Of a stretch of 64,000 nucleotides of DNA, positions 33,803-44,295 are shown piece by piece. The notes beneath the pieces are model-generated. The model saw only the letters and a list, made by a program, of their open reading frames with translations. It made no database searches and was not told the origin of the DNA. The stretch's first letter is position 1. Each line of letters opens with the position of its first letter. Source of the stretch: CBDCZY01 sp965224745. Lineage in GTDB: Bacteria; Pseudomonadota; Gammaproteobacteria; Methylococcales; Methylomonadaceae. The stretch spans positions 186,001 through 250,000 of the forward strand of contig CBDCZY010000010.1 in the NCBI GenBank assembly GCA_965224745.1, in the 5' to 3' direction. Both the position numbers and the translations under genes were made by a program.

Positions 33803-35539
33803 ATGTCGGATCCTGTTGATTTAACTCGGGTAACCTTTATAGTTCTGCGGGAAATGCGCCGCCCTCTGATGACTCTTCTCATCGTTTACGCCTTATCAAT
33901 ACTTGGAATGACAATGGTGCCGGGGCCAGTTATAGAAGGCAATGTGAGCCATATGAGTATATTCCATGCCTTTTATTTTATGTCCTATACGGCAACTACG
34001 ACTGGGTTTGGTGAAATACCATTTGCGTTTAGTAATGCGCAAAGACTGTGGGCTATTATCTGCTTGTATACCAGCACCATCGCTTGGATTTACGCGATAG
34101 GAAGCATTATACGGTTGTTTCAAAATCCTTTTTTTGTTGCAGCATTAGCAGAGTGGGATTTCTCTAAAAAAGTAAGAAGCATACCAGGAGAATTTATTAT
34201 TATTTGCGGATTTGGTGATACTGGCAGCGTCTTAGCGCGTGGTTTAAGTGATTCAGGTCTGCCTGCTGTTATTATCGATTCGAGCGAAGAACGTATTCAA
34301 GCGCTCCAGCTGCGAAATTATTTAGTGCCTATGCCCGGCTTATGCGCTGATGCAAGTATTCCTAAACATTTACTGGAAGCGGGTCTGCGAAACCCTAATT
34401 GTAAAACGATTGTAGCCATAACCAATGATGAAGAAACCAATTTGAGGATATCTGCGGTCGCTCGGTTGTTGAATCCAGGCATCGTCATCATTACGCTCTC
34501 TAAGGTTGATCAGTACGAAGAACGACTATCAACTATGGGCGGAGAAGTGCATATTGTGGATCCTTTTAAAACGTTCGCTCGATTTTTATCAGCAGCCATT
34601 AGTTTTCCTCAGTTTTATGTATTAAATAATTGGCTATCACAACAGAAGGGAGCAACGCTTGAGCATATGCTTCTTCCTCCTACAGGGAAATGGATCATTT
34701 GTGGCTACGGTAGACTAGGTCATGAAGTTCAATCAGCATTAACCAAGCAAAATATAGAAATATCAATTGTCGATTCTCATGAGCCGTTGGAAAATGAAAA
34801 AATAGACAGCTATATCGTCGGTCCTACCAATGCTTTGACGCTTAAAGTGGCAGGCATTGAGAGCGCCGATGGCATTTTAGCCGGTACAGATGATGATGGT
34901 CAGAATCTAAGTATTTTATTAAATGCGAGAGGTTTTAACCGTAAATTATTTACCATCGTTAGACAGAATAAGCATCAAAATGAGATTGCCTTTAATGCTT
35001 CTGATGTAGATGTAATCATGCAGCCCACCCTTGTTACGGCACGAAAGATTTTATTTATTCTCATAGCTCCTTTGCTTAAACCATTTTTTAAATATTTAGT
35101 ACAAGGTGGTCCAGAAAAAACCATGTTGTTAGAAGATTTGATTGACAGGCTCCGTCAATCGGTTGGCAATCATAAACCTTATTTGGTTACGGTGAGTTTA
35201 ACTCAACAAAATGCAGTGTCCGTTTATCGGGCTGTTCAAGATGGTTGCGAAGTATTATTAGGCGATATTATTAAAGATCCCAGAAATCGCGAAAAAAACC
35301 TGGAGATGGTCGTATTCGTTGTCAAGTCAGGCGAGGATACTCATGTTCTGCCAGATGATCAACTGAAGCTAGCCATTGGTGATCAGATCTTGTTTTGTGG
35401 AACACGATTAGCCAAACGGTTATTTTACGCGACTCTAAATAATGAATACAAACTATTTTATATCCAAAATGGTTGTTACAAACCCAGAAGCTATTTGGCG
35501 CAATGGTTTGTTAGAAAAACCAACCGGGTAGGCATCTGA
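33803..35539 (+). CDS. Potassium channel with two RCK (TrkA-N) domains
   Basis: 578 residues. TM1 lies at about 20-40, a pore helix and filter at 55-72, and TM2 at 80-105. The filter reads TTTGFGE rather than the usual TVGYG. A first RCK Rossmann domain starts at IICGFGDTGS (about 134-142) and a second at IICGYGRLGH (about 299-308). A C-terminal TrkA-C-like domain follows (about 470-560). This is the layout of cytoplasmic-ligand-gated K+ channels. Partner gene DUF6394 immediately upstream. Confidence 0.87.
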   Translation: MSDPVDLTRVTFIVLREMRRPLMTLLIVYALSILGMTMVPGPVIEGNVSHMSIFHAFYFMSYTATTTGFGEIPFAFSNAQRLWAIICLYTSTIAWIYAIGSIIRLFQNPFFVAALAEWDFSKKVRSIPGEFIIICGFGDTGSVLARGLSDSGLPAVIIDSSEERIQALQLRNYLVPMPGLCADASIPKHLLEAGLRNPNCKTIVAITNDEETNLRISAVARLLNPGIVIITLSKVDQYEERLSTMGGEVHIVDPFKTFARFLSAAISFPQFYVLNNWLSQQKGATLEHMLLPPTGKWIICGYGRLGHEVQSALTKQNIEISIVDSHEPLENEKIDSYIVGPTNALTLKVAGIESADGILAGTDDDGQNLSILLNARGFNRKLFTIVRQNKHQNEIAFNASDVDVIMQPTLVTARKILFILIAPLLKPFFKYLVQGGPEKTMLLEDLIDRLRQSVGNHKPYLVTVSLTQQNAVSVYRAVQDGCEVLLGDIIKDPRNREKNLEMVVFVVKSGEDTHVLPDDQLKLAIGDQILFCGTRLAKRLFYATLNNEYKLFYIQNGCYKPRSYLAQWFVRKTNRVGI

Positions 35540-35584
35540 AGGCTGTCAATAAGACGAGTGAATGAACAGTTGAAAACTAATTTA

Positions 35585-36535
35585 TTAGGCAGTAGTCCTT
35601 TGTTTCAGTTCTTTAGGTAAAGAAAAAACTACTTTTTCTTCAATGCCTTGTTTTTCAACAGTTGATTTACCACCCCATTGTTTTAATTTCGAGATTACCT
35701 GTTGCACTAAAATCTCGGGAGCAGATGCGCCAGCAGAAATGCCAACGACAGAGTCTTTGGTAAACCATTCCTGTTTTAAGTCATCCGCAGTATCAATAAG
35801 ATAAGAGGGTTTATCTAATTGTTCAGCGATTTCTCGTAATCGATTAGAATTAGAACTATTGTATGAACCGACAACGAGTACAATATCAACCATTGGTGAT
35901 AATGTTTTTACAGCATCCTGACGGTTTTGTGTTGCGTAACAAATGTCATCCTTTTTTGGCCCCGATATTTTAGGGAAACGATTACGTAAGGCAGTCACCA
36001 TTTTTTCAGTATCATCCATGGATAAGGTGGTTTGTGTTACATACGCCAGATTAGTTTCATCGTTTACTTGTAGTTTGGCAATATCCTGAAGGGTTTCAAC
36101 CAAATGAATTTGGCCTTTTTGGGTGAGTTTTTCATATTGACCCATAGTTCCTTCGACCTCGGGATGTCCAGCGTGACCGATTAGAATAGCTTCACGGCCC
36201 GCTTTAGCATGACGTGCCACTTCAATATGGACTTTGGTTACTAAAGGACAAGTCGCGTCAAACACATTCAAAGATCGTTCCTGAGCCTCCTCCTGTACTT
36301 TTTTGGAGACACCGTGGGCACTGAAAATTAGATGAGAACCCTTTGGTACCTCGCTGATTTCCTCAATAAAAATGGCCCCTTTTTTTCTTAAATCGTCAAC
36401 TACGGTTCGATTGTGAACGACTTCATGTCTGACATAGATGGGCGCGCCAAAAGCATCAATAGCACGTTCAACAATTTCAATCGCCCGGTCTACGCCGGCG
36501 CAAAATCCTCGAGGATTAGCGAGTATAATTTGCAT
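35585..36535 (-). CDS. ispH: 4-hydroxy-3-methylbut-2-enyl diphosphate reductase
   Basis: 316 residues, usual length. The three cluster cysteines are in RGFCAGVDRA (Cys12), DATCPLVTKVH and DDICYATQNRQ. HGVSKKV and SYNSSNSNRL are substrate-binding. It catalyses the last step of the MEP isoprenoid pathway. Convergent with the K+ channel gene. Upstream lies an rraA-like remnant instead of the fkpB/lspA often found near ispH. Confidence 0.96.
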   Translation of the reverse strand: MQIILANPRGFCAGVDRAIEIVERAIDAFGAPIYVRHEVVHNRTVVDDLRKKGAIFIEEISEVPKGSHLIFSAHGVSKKVQEEAQERSLNVFDATCPLVTKVHIEVARHAKAGREAILIGHAGHPEVEGTMGQYEKLTQKGQIHLVETLQDIAKLQVNDETNLAYVTQTTLSMDDTEKMVTALRNRFPKISGPKKDDICYATQNRQDAVKTLSPMVDIVLVVGSYNSSNSNRLREIAEQLDKPSYLIDTADDLKQEWFTKDSVVGISAGASAPEILVQQVISKLKQWGGKSTVEKQGIEEKVVFSLPKELKQRTTA

Positions 36536-36579
36536 AGTAATCTTTGATTTTAATTTCCTGTAATAAATGTAAATCTATT

Positions 36580-36700
36580 TTAACCCAAGTTCGATTCTGA
36601 AACGATGATTCCATCTTCATTTGCAAAAATATAATGCCCAATTTTAAAGTTGATCCTTGCTAAACATCACTCTGATGCCTTGCTCTCTAATGCTATAACT
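36580..36700 (-). pseudogene. C-terminal remnant of an rraA-like gene
   Basis: On the minus strand the sequence RINFKIGHYIFANEDGIIVS ends at TAA 36580-36582, close to the C-terminus of RraA proteins (PGDYLYADEDGIIVS). Upstream the frame is broken; in a neighbouring frame REQGIRVMFSKD may continue it, implying a one-base indel. Everything further upstream is lost. Confidence 0.5.
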
Positions 36701-36809
36701 ATGACACTTTAGTGGATAGGTATGAAACGTCCTGATGTTAATATTTAATAAATTTATTTCAACACTGTCTCAAAAGCAACGATACAGGATAATCCTGTTC
36801 CATCCATTT

Positions 36810-39800
36810 TCAAGATAATGTTAACCTTTTTTCACTGAACAGCTCCTCATAGTAAATGAGTACAGAAGGTATAAAGAACAGAACTAGTACAGATGAAAAA
36901 AGGAGTCCAAAGACAATTGAAACAGCCATTGGGATCAAGAATTGAGCTTGTGTAGACGATTCAAACAAAAGAGGTGTCAGGCCTGCAACAGTGGTTAACG
37001 AAGTTAACAATATGGCTCTAAGGCGTTGACTGACAGAATGCGATAATGCCTCTTTTATCGACAGTTTTTGTTCTCTCATTGATTGATAAAAGCTGACCAA
37101 TATGATTGCATCGTTGGCAACAATCCCTGATAGACCGAAAAATCCAAAAACAGATAAAATAGTAACGTCTAAGCCTAAAAAAAAGTGTCCTAGAAGAGCG
37201 CCAATTAAGCCAAGGGGCAATGTTGCCATTATAATTAGCGGCCAACCATAAGAGGAAAAAAACCAGCAGAGAATCAAATACATCAGAATAAGAGCGAGAA
37301 AAAACCCCTGTGACATTTCGGCAATCATCTTTCTTTCGTCAGCGGCCGGCCCTTCAAAAGAGTAACCGATGCCATAGCGGGCAGCTAGCTTGGGCAAAAT
37401 GTCTTTAGCCATGGCATCGCTTATACTACTGGCATTATTGACACGATTATCAACATCGGCTGAAACTTCGACTGCCAAAGAACCTGATGATCGACGTAAA
37501 ATCTCAAAGCCCCTTTGAATGCGCCATTGGCCGACATCAATCAGAGGCGCGTAGTTGCCAGAGGGTAATAAAATATCAAAGTTTTCAATCGCGCTTAAGC
37601 TGTCTCTCTCTGCTTTAGGTAACTTTAGTCTGACAGAAACCTCATCTGAACCGTCTTGAAAGACTTGAATTAATTTTCCATCATAGGCGTTTCTTAATTG
37701 ATTGCCGACTTCGTCGGCTGTTAAGCCTAACGATTTTCCCAAAGGGGATAATTCCAGTACCCGTTGATTTCGTCCGTAAGGCATGTTATCACTGACATCT
37801 GTTACGCCAGCAATTGATTGCATCGATACAGCTAACAGGGCAGCAGCATCTTTCAGGCGGTGGGAGTCAGATCCGGTCAATCGAATGGTTAATTCTCTTC
37901 CGGTTATCCCAGTATTACGCGTGCTGATAGAAAAAAAGTCGATACCTGGCGGTAATGGGATATTGCTTTTCCAAGCATTAATAAAGTCAAGATTAGATAT
38001 GGATCGTTTATCCGGATCAATGAGTTCTACAATCATAGATCCAAAGTGTTCCGATTCGCTTTCATTCCTTCCTTCTGGCGTCATGATGACGCCATGCTGG
38101 GCAATAGCTGTTTTCACAACATGAGAATCAGGGATTTGTCGATCCGTTTTATATAAAGCTAATTCGATCTGTTCTAAAAAACTATCCATTGTTGCCTTAG
38201 GTGTTCCAGGCACTAATCCAGCTTTTACATAAAGAATTGGATTGTCAGGGGAAACAAAAAATCGAAATTGAATACGTTGACTTACGATCAGTCCTGTCGT
38301 CAACATGACTAAAAAAAAAACTAAACTAAGTACTATTAAACGATTGTTTAAGGAGAATTCAGTCATTTTTTTGAAGCGGCCGTTTTTAAAATGGTTAAAA
38401 GCTTTTTCTAGGCGGATTTGCCACGGCGGACTAAAATCTCGCTGCATATTCGTAAAGGCCTGTTTCAAATGAGCTGGAAGTATTAAGAAACATTCGATTG
38501 ACGAAGCTATGATGGCTGCAATAATAACGAGCGGAATTGAAAAAAGAATCTTGCCAGTGGGCCCGCTCAAGGCCATTAAAGGGATAAAAGCGGCAATTGT
38601 TGTTAACGAAGCAGCCATTACCGGACCAAGCATTCTGTTAGCACCACCTGCAGCTGCAGAGATTGGTTCTTCGCTCTGATGAAAATGTACTAAGGCGTCT
38701 TCTCCGACTACGATGGCATCGTCAACAACAATACCTAATGCCATGATGAAAGCAAATAAGCTAATCATATTGATGCTGCCTCCCGCCAGGTATAAAATCC
38801 AGAAAGAAGCCATAAATGCAGCTGGTATGCCTGCTGCAACCCACCATGCAACCCGGTAATTTAAAAAAAAATACAAAAAAACAGAGACGAGTAGTAATCC
38901 GGATATGCCATTTTTGGTCAGTAACAAGACACGATCTTTGATGATTTTCCAAGACTCATCGTAGACATGAATCGTTATACCAGGAGGTATGGTTGCGCGT
39001 GCTTGCCCTAACCATTCTTTAAATAGATGAGCTGAAGCAAACGCATCCCCCTTTTCAGCTCGCCGCAAGGTAAACTCGATAGCTGGAGCGCCAGCCACGG
39101 TTAACGTGATGCCGTTTTCTACAAAACGCCTTGATACTGAAGCTATATCCCCGAGTCTGATCAAACTTTGCTGATCACTGATAATGGGTAGTTTCTCAAA
39201 GCCTATTTCATCACGCTGTTGGTCTAGAGCTCTAAGTTCTGTGACAGAATCACTACTACCATATAGTCCTGCCGGAATATCCTTGCTTAACTCTAAAATA
39301 CGCTGACTGACGGAGTTTAAATCCAAGTTTAAATGTTGCAGCGTTTGGCTGGGGATCTCTATTGAGATTTCCTGGTCAGGAATGCCGTTGATATCGACTT
39401 TTTCGATCCCTTTTTCCAGCAATTCTTTTTCAAAACGACGTGCTAAATTTTTTAATTCAATGATATCTTGGGTTCCGTAGATGACGAAACGGGTTATTTG
39501 TTCATAGTGGGTAATTCGGTTTATGCTGGGTTTTTTAGCTGCTTTGGGCAAATGATCGAATTCATCTGTTTTTTGTTTAATTTGATCCAGCGCGTTAAGT
39601 GTGTTTGCTTCTTCCTCTATTTCAAGCAGGATTTCAGAGTGGCCGGGTGATGACTTGGCATCGATGTGCCGCAAGTGGTCGACGTTCTTAAGCGTTTGCT
39701 CCAATGGAATGGTAATGCCGGTTTGAACATCATCCGCGCTCGCACCCCGCCAATCGGTAGTGACCTTGATGAGACTAAGTTTAAAGTCAGGAAAATATAA

Positions 39801-39914
39801 GACATTAAGATGTTGTGTTGCGTATGTCCCGCATAACAGTATGATGCCTAAAAGCAGATTAGCAGCGACCTTGTGATAAACAAAAAAATTGATTATGTTC
39901 GCTGGAAGCTTCAT
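36810..39914 (-). CDS. RND-family efflux permease, HAE-type
   Basis: 1034 residues with the RND duplication: two sets of six membrane helices, each preceded by a large periplasmic loop. The proton-relay Asp pair is in ALGIVVDDAIVVGEDALVHF (TM4). GLSGIVANDAIILV and RLRAILLTSLTTVAGLTPL lie in the C-terminal half. It exports organic compounds; the specific substrate is unknown. It is coupled (ATGA overlap at 39911-39914) to the fusion protein gene upstream. No outer-membrane channel gene is adjacent, so a TolC elsewhere is presumably used. Confidence 0.92.
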   Translation of the reverse strand: MKLPANIINFFVYHKVAANLLLGIILLCGTYATQHLNVLYFPDFKLSLIKVTTDWRGASADDVQTGITIPLEQTLKNVDHLRHIDAKSSPGHSEILLEIEEEANTLNALDQIKQKTDEFDHLPKAAKKPSINRITHYEQITRFVIYGTQDIIELKNLARRFEKELLEKGIEKVDINGIPDQEISIEIPSQTLQHLNLDLNSVSQRILELSKDIPAGLYGSSDSVTELRALDQQRDEIGFEKLPIISDQQSLIRLGDIASVSRRFVENGITLTVAGAPAIEFTLRRAEKGDAFASAHLFKEWLGQARATIPPGITIHVYDESWKIIKDRVLLLTKNGISGLLLVSVFLYFFLNYRVAWWVAAGIPAAFMASFWILYLAGGSINMISLFAFIMALGIVVDDAIVVGEDALVHFHQSEEPISAAAGGANRMLGPVMAASLTTIAAFIPLMALSGPTGKILFSIPLVIIAAIIASSIECFLILPAHLKQAFTNMQRDFSPPWQIRLEKAFNHFKNGRFKKMTEFSLNNRLIVLSLVFFLVMLTTGLIVSQRIQFRFFVSPDNPILYVKAGLVPGTPKATMDSFLEQIELALYKTDRQIPDSHVVKTAIAQHGVIMTPEGRNESESEHFGSMIVELIDPDKRSISNLDFINAWKSNIPLPPGIDFFSISTRNTGITGRELTIRLTGSDSHRLKDAAALLAVSMQSIAGVTDVSDNMPYGRNQRVLELSPLGKSLGLTADEVGNQLRNAYDGKLIQVFQDGSDEVSVRLKLPKAERDSLSAIENFDILLPSGNYAPLIDVGQWRIQRGFEILRRSSGSLAVEVSADVDNRVNNASSISDAMAKDILPKLAARYGIGYSFEGPAADERKMIAEMSQGFFLALILMYLILCWFFSSYGWPLIIMATLPLGLIGALLGHFFLGLDVTILSVFGFFGLSGIVANDAIILVSFYQSMREQKLSIKEALSHSVSQRLRAILLTSLTTVAGLTPLLFESSTQAQFLIPMAVSIVFGLLFSSVLVLFFIPSVLIYYEELFSEKRLTLS

Positions 39915-41134
39915 GGATGAGTCGTTACTCTCATCCCCGCTATAGCATTAGGAAGGTGAGTGATGATAATACGTTCGCCATTTTTTAGCTCATTACCTGA
40001 AACCAATAACTTTTCTTCCCCTTGCTCATCTTCATAATCACCTAATTTGTTAACGGCTACAGCTTTGAGGCGGTCATTATGTAAGATGTAAATTTTGTTG
40101 TTATCGTATACTGCCGAATAAGGCACAGCGACAGAGTTTTGATAAGCGGGTCTTTCTAATTTTAGGGTTAGCGTATTACCTGGTTTCACGTAGTCTTTGC
40201 CGTAAATTATTTTAAAGAGTGCGTCAATACCTCGCTGATCAGCCTCTCCAGAGAGGCGATTTAATTTTAAAACAATGGGTTTACCTGAGTTTTCGGTTTT
40301 GGCGTTCAAATCTATTTGCTGCTCTAATGCTTGCTGAATCTCACTATGATATGTAACGGGAATACTAGCGCGAACTTCAAGGTTACCTGACGGATATAAT
40401 GCGATCAGTTGCTGGTTCTCAGATACCTGTTCGCCTTGGGCGACATCTATATGACCAACAAACCCATCAAATGGTGCCCGAATTTGACTTCTTTCCCAAT
40501 TTAAAACAGCTTTATCAAGGGTTGCGTTCGCTTGGCTCAATTGAGCGTTTAATTGTTGAATTTGAGTGGGATGATCGTCGAGTAGCAATTTTCGGTTATT
40601 CACCAGCAGTGCCTGTTGCTCATGTAATATGTGGGCTTTGTCAAGGGCTGCCATGGAACCTAACTTCTTATTGGTAAGGGATTTTGCCCGGGTTACCGCT
40701 TTTTCGGCTAAGTTCATCAAGGCCAGTTCGTGTTGATACCCTTGTTTATTTGCTGCATGTTTGATTTTTTCACTGCTAATTTTAGCCGTGAGCTCTGCCA
40801 CCAGCGCTTGTGCGCTCAAAACCTGTGGTTCGAAATCCCTTTCGTTGAGACTAATTAGTAATTGATCTTTAGAAAAAGAATCCCCTTCCTTAATTTTTAT
40901 ACTGGCAACTTTACTTTTGATAGGTGCCGTGGCTCGTATCAGTTCTAACGTTTCCACTTGGCCATTCAAGGTAATGGAGGGTGCCTGTCTGCCTAGCAAT
41001 ACTGGAATGGTTTCTACCTGCCAAAGCTTGTTTTTTGTTTGAATGGGAGTTTGTTCCGGTGCGGTTGCTTTAAGACCATAAAAAAGAGCAATCCCTACCA
41101 GCACGATTAATAAAGGTAATAGTTTTTTTAACAT
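39911..41134 (-). CDS. Periplasmic membrane-fusion protein of the RND pump
   Basis: 407 residues. The N-terminal anchor is KLLPLLIVLVGIALFYG (about 4-20). A lipoyl half-motif ATAPIKSKVASIKIKEGDSF is followed by a coiled-coil hairpin (about 120-220), then RAPFDGFVGHIDVAQGEQV completing the lipoyl domain, then beta-barrel and membrane-proximal domains. It bridges the inner-membrane permease to an outer-membrane channel. First gene of the two-gene operon, divergent from mutL. Confidence 0.92.
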   Translation of the reverse strand: MLKKLLPLLIVLVGIALFYGLKATAPEQTPIQTKNKLWQVETIPVLLGRQAPSITLNGQVETLELIRATAPIKSKVASIKIKEGDSFSKDQLLISLNERDFEPQVLSAQALVAELTAKISSEKIKHAANKQGYQHELALMNLAEKAVTRAKSLTNKKLGSMAALDKAHILHEQQALLVNNRKLLLDDHPTQIQQLNAQLSQANATLDKAVLNWERSQIRAPFDGFVGHIDVAQGEQVSENQQLIALYPSGNLEVRASIPVTYHSEIQQALEQQIDLNAKTENSGKPIVLKLNRLSGEADQRGIDALFKIIYGKDYVKPGNTLTLKLERPAYQNSVAVPYSAVYDNNKIYILHNDRLKAVAVNKLGDYEDEQGEEKLLVSGNELKNGERIIITHLPNAIAGMRVTTHP

Positions 41135-41349
41135 AACAACCTAGGTGACAATTCGAATATATTTATTTCATTTAGAATAAAAATCGTTGACCAAAACGAA
41201 CAGGAATGAAAGTATTATCATAGCAAATCGGATTATGATTGTTGCGTTATTGTTCATTTTTATTTACAACCAAAAGCCAAGTGACACAAAAATGATTTAT
41301 TTTGCAGGTTTCCAAGAATTAAACTATTGAAAAAACAATCTTTTTATTG

Positions 41350-43167
41350 ATGAATATTAAGCAGCTTTCACCTCAATTAATCAATCAAATTGCTGCTGGA
41401 GAAGTGATTGACCGTCCCGCTTCCGTGGTTAAAGAGCTGATAGAAAACAGTTTTGATGCGCAAGCGTCGTCTATCACAATCGAAATTGAAAAAGGCGGAG
41501 TAAGATTAATTAAAGTCAGAGATAATGGGTCTGGTATGGAGCCTGGGGAACTGGCGATGGCTTTGTCGAGGCATGCAACCAGTAAGATTTCTTCTCTTCA
41601 AGATCTGGAAAAGTTAGTCACCATGGGGTTTCGCGGCGAAGCATTGCCTAGTATTAGCTCCGTTTCTAAGTTAACTATAACGTCCAAAACTGAGGGTCAA
41701 GAACACGGCTGGCAAATTTCTGCTGATGGCACTGATTATTTTCCAGAGCCTCAGCCGGCGCCTCATCGAGTAGGGTCTACCATAGAAGTTAATGACTTAT
41801 TTTACAATACTCCTGCCCGGCGAAAATTTCTTAAGGTCGACAAAACGGAATATAACCATATCGAAAAGTTGATAAAACAAATGGCATTAAGTCGTTTTGA
41901 TATAGCTTTTGAATTACAACATAATCAACGACAGTGTTTTCAGTATAAGGCTGCCTTTTCTCAGTTAGAACAAGAAAAACGCTTGGCTCAAATATGTGGA
42001 GAAGCTTTTATTGAGCAAGCGTTGTTCATGGAATTTTTTTCTAGTGGGTTGAATCTTAAAGGATGGCTTGGATTACCGACTTTTTCGCGCAATCAAGCAG
42101 ATATGCAATATTTTTACGTCAATGGGCGTTTGATTAAAGATAAAGTGATTAATCATGCGGTTAAACAGGCTTACCAAGATGTTTTGTTCCATGGGCGCCA
42201 CCCCGCCTTTGTGCTATTTTTGGACCTGGATCCGCAGTTGGTTGATGTTAATGCCCATCCGGCAAAATTAGAAGTGCGCTTTAGAGATAGCCGTTTAGTA
42301 CACGGTTTTATTCATAAAGCTATTGAAAATTCTCTGGCAGAAACCAAGCCGAATACAGATCAAGCAGCCTTTATTGATCATCAAAAAAGCAGCGAACAGA
42401 ACCATCATATCGATGAAATGATGCCAACCCAGGTTAACGATCCCATTCAAGGTCAACAAACATCTTTGCCATTTCATTTTCAAAACGATGTAAAGCATTA
42501 TGAGTCGTTGATAAAACCAGCAATTTCGTCAGTGTCGACAGTTGATGAGGCCAAAACTGACTATCAACCAGAGGTTAATGGTAGTCATCCTTTAGGTACC
42601 GCTATTGCTCATTTACACGGTATATATATATTGGCTGAAACTCAAGAAGGCATTATTTTGGTCGATGCGCATGCTGCTCATGAAAGAGTATTATATGAAG
42701 GATTAAAAAAACAATTAGACCAGGGCGAGATTACAGTTCAACCATTATTATTACCAATTTCGCTAGATGTTACCGTTGAACAAGCCGATATAATCGAACA
42801 AGAACATCAGGTATTGTATGGCTGGGGATTAGAAGTTGATCGGGTTGGTGAAACAAAAGTAGTTTTAAGATCTTTACCCGCGTTGTTAGGAAAATTGGAT
42901 GCAAAACCGCTGATGTATGATATTTTTCAGGACTTAGAGCAATTCGGGACAAGTCAGAAATTACAAGAAAAAGCACATGAAATGCTGGCGTCCATAGCTT
43001 GTCATTCAGCAGTGAGGGCAAATCGTCGCCTGACTATTGATGAGATGAATGCGTTACTACGCGATATGGAACGTACCGAACGCAGTAATCAGTGCAATCA
43101 TGGTCGACCAACCTGGGTGAAATTATCCAAAAAAGAATTAGACAAGTTTTTCTTACGTGGCCAATAG
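41350..43167 (+). CDS. mutL: DNA mismatch repair protein MutL
   Basis: 605 residues from ATG 41350; a TTG just before it is not needed. The GHKL ATPase is intact: LIENSFDAQASS, RDNGSGM, RHATSKI, GFRGEALPSISSVS. The C-terminal domain carries VDAHAAHERVLYE, equivalent to the DxHA(x)2E(x)4E metal motif of endonuclease-type MutL, plus ACHSAVRA and NHGRPTW. By family knowledge this predicts a nicking MutL as in Pseudomonas rather than the E. coli MutH-dependent type. Its end overlaps miaA by 11 bp. Confidence 0.96.
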   Translation: MNIKQLSPQLINQIAAGEVIDRPASVVKELIENSFDAQASSITIEIEKGGVRLIKVRDNGSGMEPGELAMALSRHATSKISSLQDLEKLVTMGFRGEALPSISSVSKLTITSKTEGQEHGWQISADGTDYFPEPQPAPHRVGSTIEVNDLFYNTPARRKFLKVDKTEYNHIEKLIKQMALSRFDIAFELQHNQRQCFQYKAAFSQLEQEKRLAQICGEAFIEQALFMEFFSSGLNLKGWLGLPTFSRNQADMQYFYVNGRLIKDKVINHAVKQAYQDVLFHGRHPAFVLFLDLDPQLVDVNAHPAKLEVRFRDSRLVHGFIHKAIENSLAETKPNTDQAAFIDHQKSSEQNHHIDEMMPTQVNDPIQGQQTSLPFHFQNDVKHYESLIKPAISSVSTVDEAKTDYQPEVNGSHPLGTAIAHLHGIYILAETQEGIILVDAHAAHERVLYEGLKKQLDQGEITVQPLLLPISLDVTVEQADIIEQEHQVLYGWGLEVDRVGETKVVLRSLPALLGKLDAKPLMYDIFQDLEQFGTSQKLQEKAHEMLASIACHSAVRANRRLTIDEMNALLRDMERTERSNQCNHGRPTWVKLSKKELDKFFLRGQ

Positions 43168-44116
43168 CCCGGAATCTCTAAAGCCTGCCATTTGTTTAAT
43201 GGGACCCACTGCATCGGGTAAGTCAAAATTAGCATTACAATTAGCTCAGGCATTAAAAGGTCAAATCATTAGCGTCGACTCGTCGTTGGTTTATCGGGAT
43301 ATGGATATCGGTACTGCCAAGCCCAGTCATTCAGAACGGTCAGAGATCCCTCATTTTTTGATTGACATTATCGATCCAAAAGAAAATTTTTCGGTTGGAC
43401 AATTTCGTAAACAAGCCATTAAATATGTTCATGAAATACAGCATAAAGACTCTCTGCCCATTCTTGTTGGGGGTACCATGCTTTATTTTAATAGCTTATT
43501 TTTTGGTTTGGCTGCATTGCCAGAAGCGAATCCAATCATTCGGCATGAGTTAGATGAACAAGCCAAATTAATAGGTTGGGCTAAAATGCACCAGAATTTA
43601 CAAAAAATTGATCCTGTATCAGCTGATCGCATCCATCCAAACGATCCCCAAAGAATACAAAGAGCCCTTGAGATCTTCTTTACTTCGGGTATAACGATGA
43701 CGACCTGGTTAAATAAAGCGTCGAAGCAACCTTTGCCATTTCGTCCAATTCCTATCATTGTGGCGCCGGATGACAGGGCAGTCCTGCATACCGAAATTGC
43801 TCGCCGATTTAATGAGATGCTTGATCAGGGACTGGTGAAAGAAGTTGAACATCTTTATCAAAGAGGAGACTTATCCTCAAGGTTACCCTCAATTCGCTCT
43901 GTAGGCTACCGCCAGGTATGGGAATATCTGGCTGGGCAATACGACTATCCGACCATGGTCAATAAAGCGATCATAGCGACCAGGCAACTTGCCAAGCGTC
44001 AATTAACTTGGTTACGTAAAATGCCGTGTAATCTGAAGTTTTCTAGCTATGACAGGAACTTATTCGATAATCTCGCATCAGAAATTCTTAGCCAGGTCAA
44101 AAAATCTAGCGACTAA
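43157..44116 (+). CDS. miaA: tRNA dimethylallyltransferase
   Basis: 319 residues, starting at GTG 43157 inside the end of mutL. The P-loop ICLMGPTASGKS lies at about 12-23, SVDSSLVYRDMDIGTAKP is the isoprenyl-binding region, and RSVGYRQVWEYL is near the C-terminus. It adds dimethylallyl to A37 of tRNAs reading UNN codons. The mutL-miaA-hfq order is conserved. Confidence 0.95.
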   Translation: MANSPESLKPAICLMGPTASGKSKLALQLAQALKGQIISVDSSLVYRDMDIGTAKPSHSERSEIPHFLIDIIDPKENFSVGQFRKQAIKYVHEIQHKDSLPILVGGTMLYFNSLFFGLAALPEANPIIRHELDEQAKLIGWAKMHQNLQKIDPVSADRIHPNDPQRIQRALEIFFTSGITMTTWLNKASKQPLPFRPIPIIVAPDDRAVLHTEIARRFNEMLDQGLVKEVEHLYQRGDLSSRLPSIRSVGYRQVWEYLAGQYDYPTMVNKAIIATRQLAKRQLTWLRKMPCNLKFSSYDRNLFDNLASEILSQVKKSSD

Positions 44117-44295
44117 TTTTTGCCTTGCTTTGTTATATAGCTCAGGTAGAATGAAAAGTTGTAAAAACCAAGTAAGCCATGCGACAAATACTAACAGTTT
44201 TCATGTAAATATTTCAATGTCTATGGATAGCTTAATTTAGCCGTAAAAATAACTATATAATCAATTAGAAAACTAAAAAATAAGGAGAAAACTGG

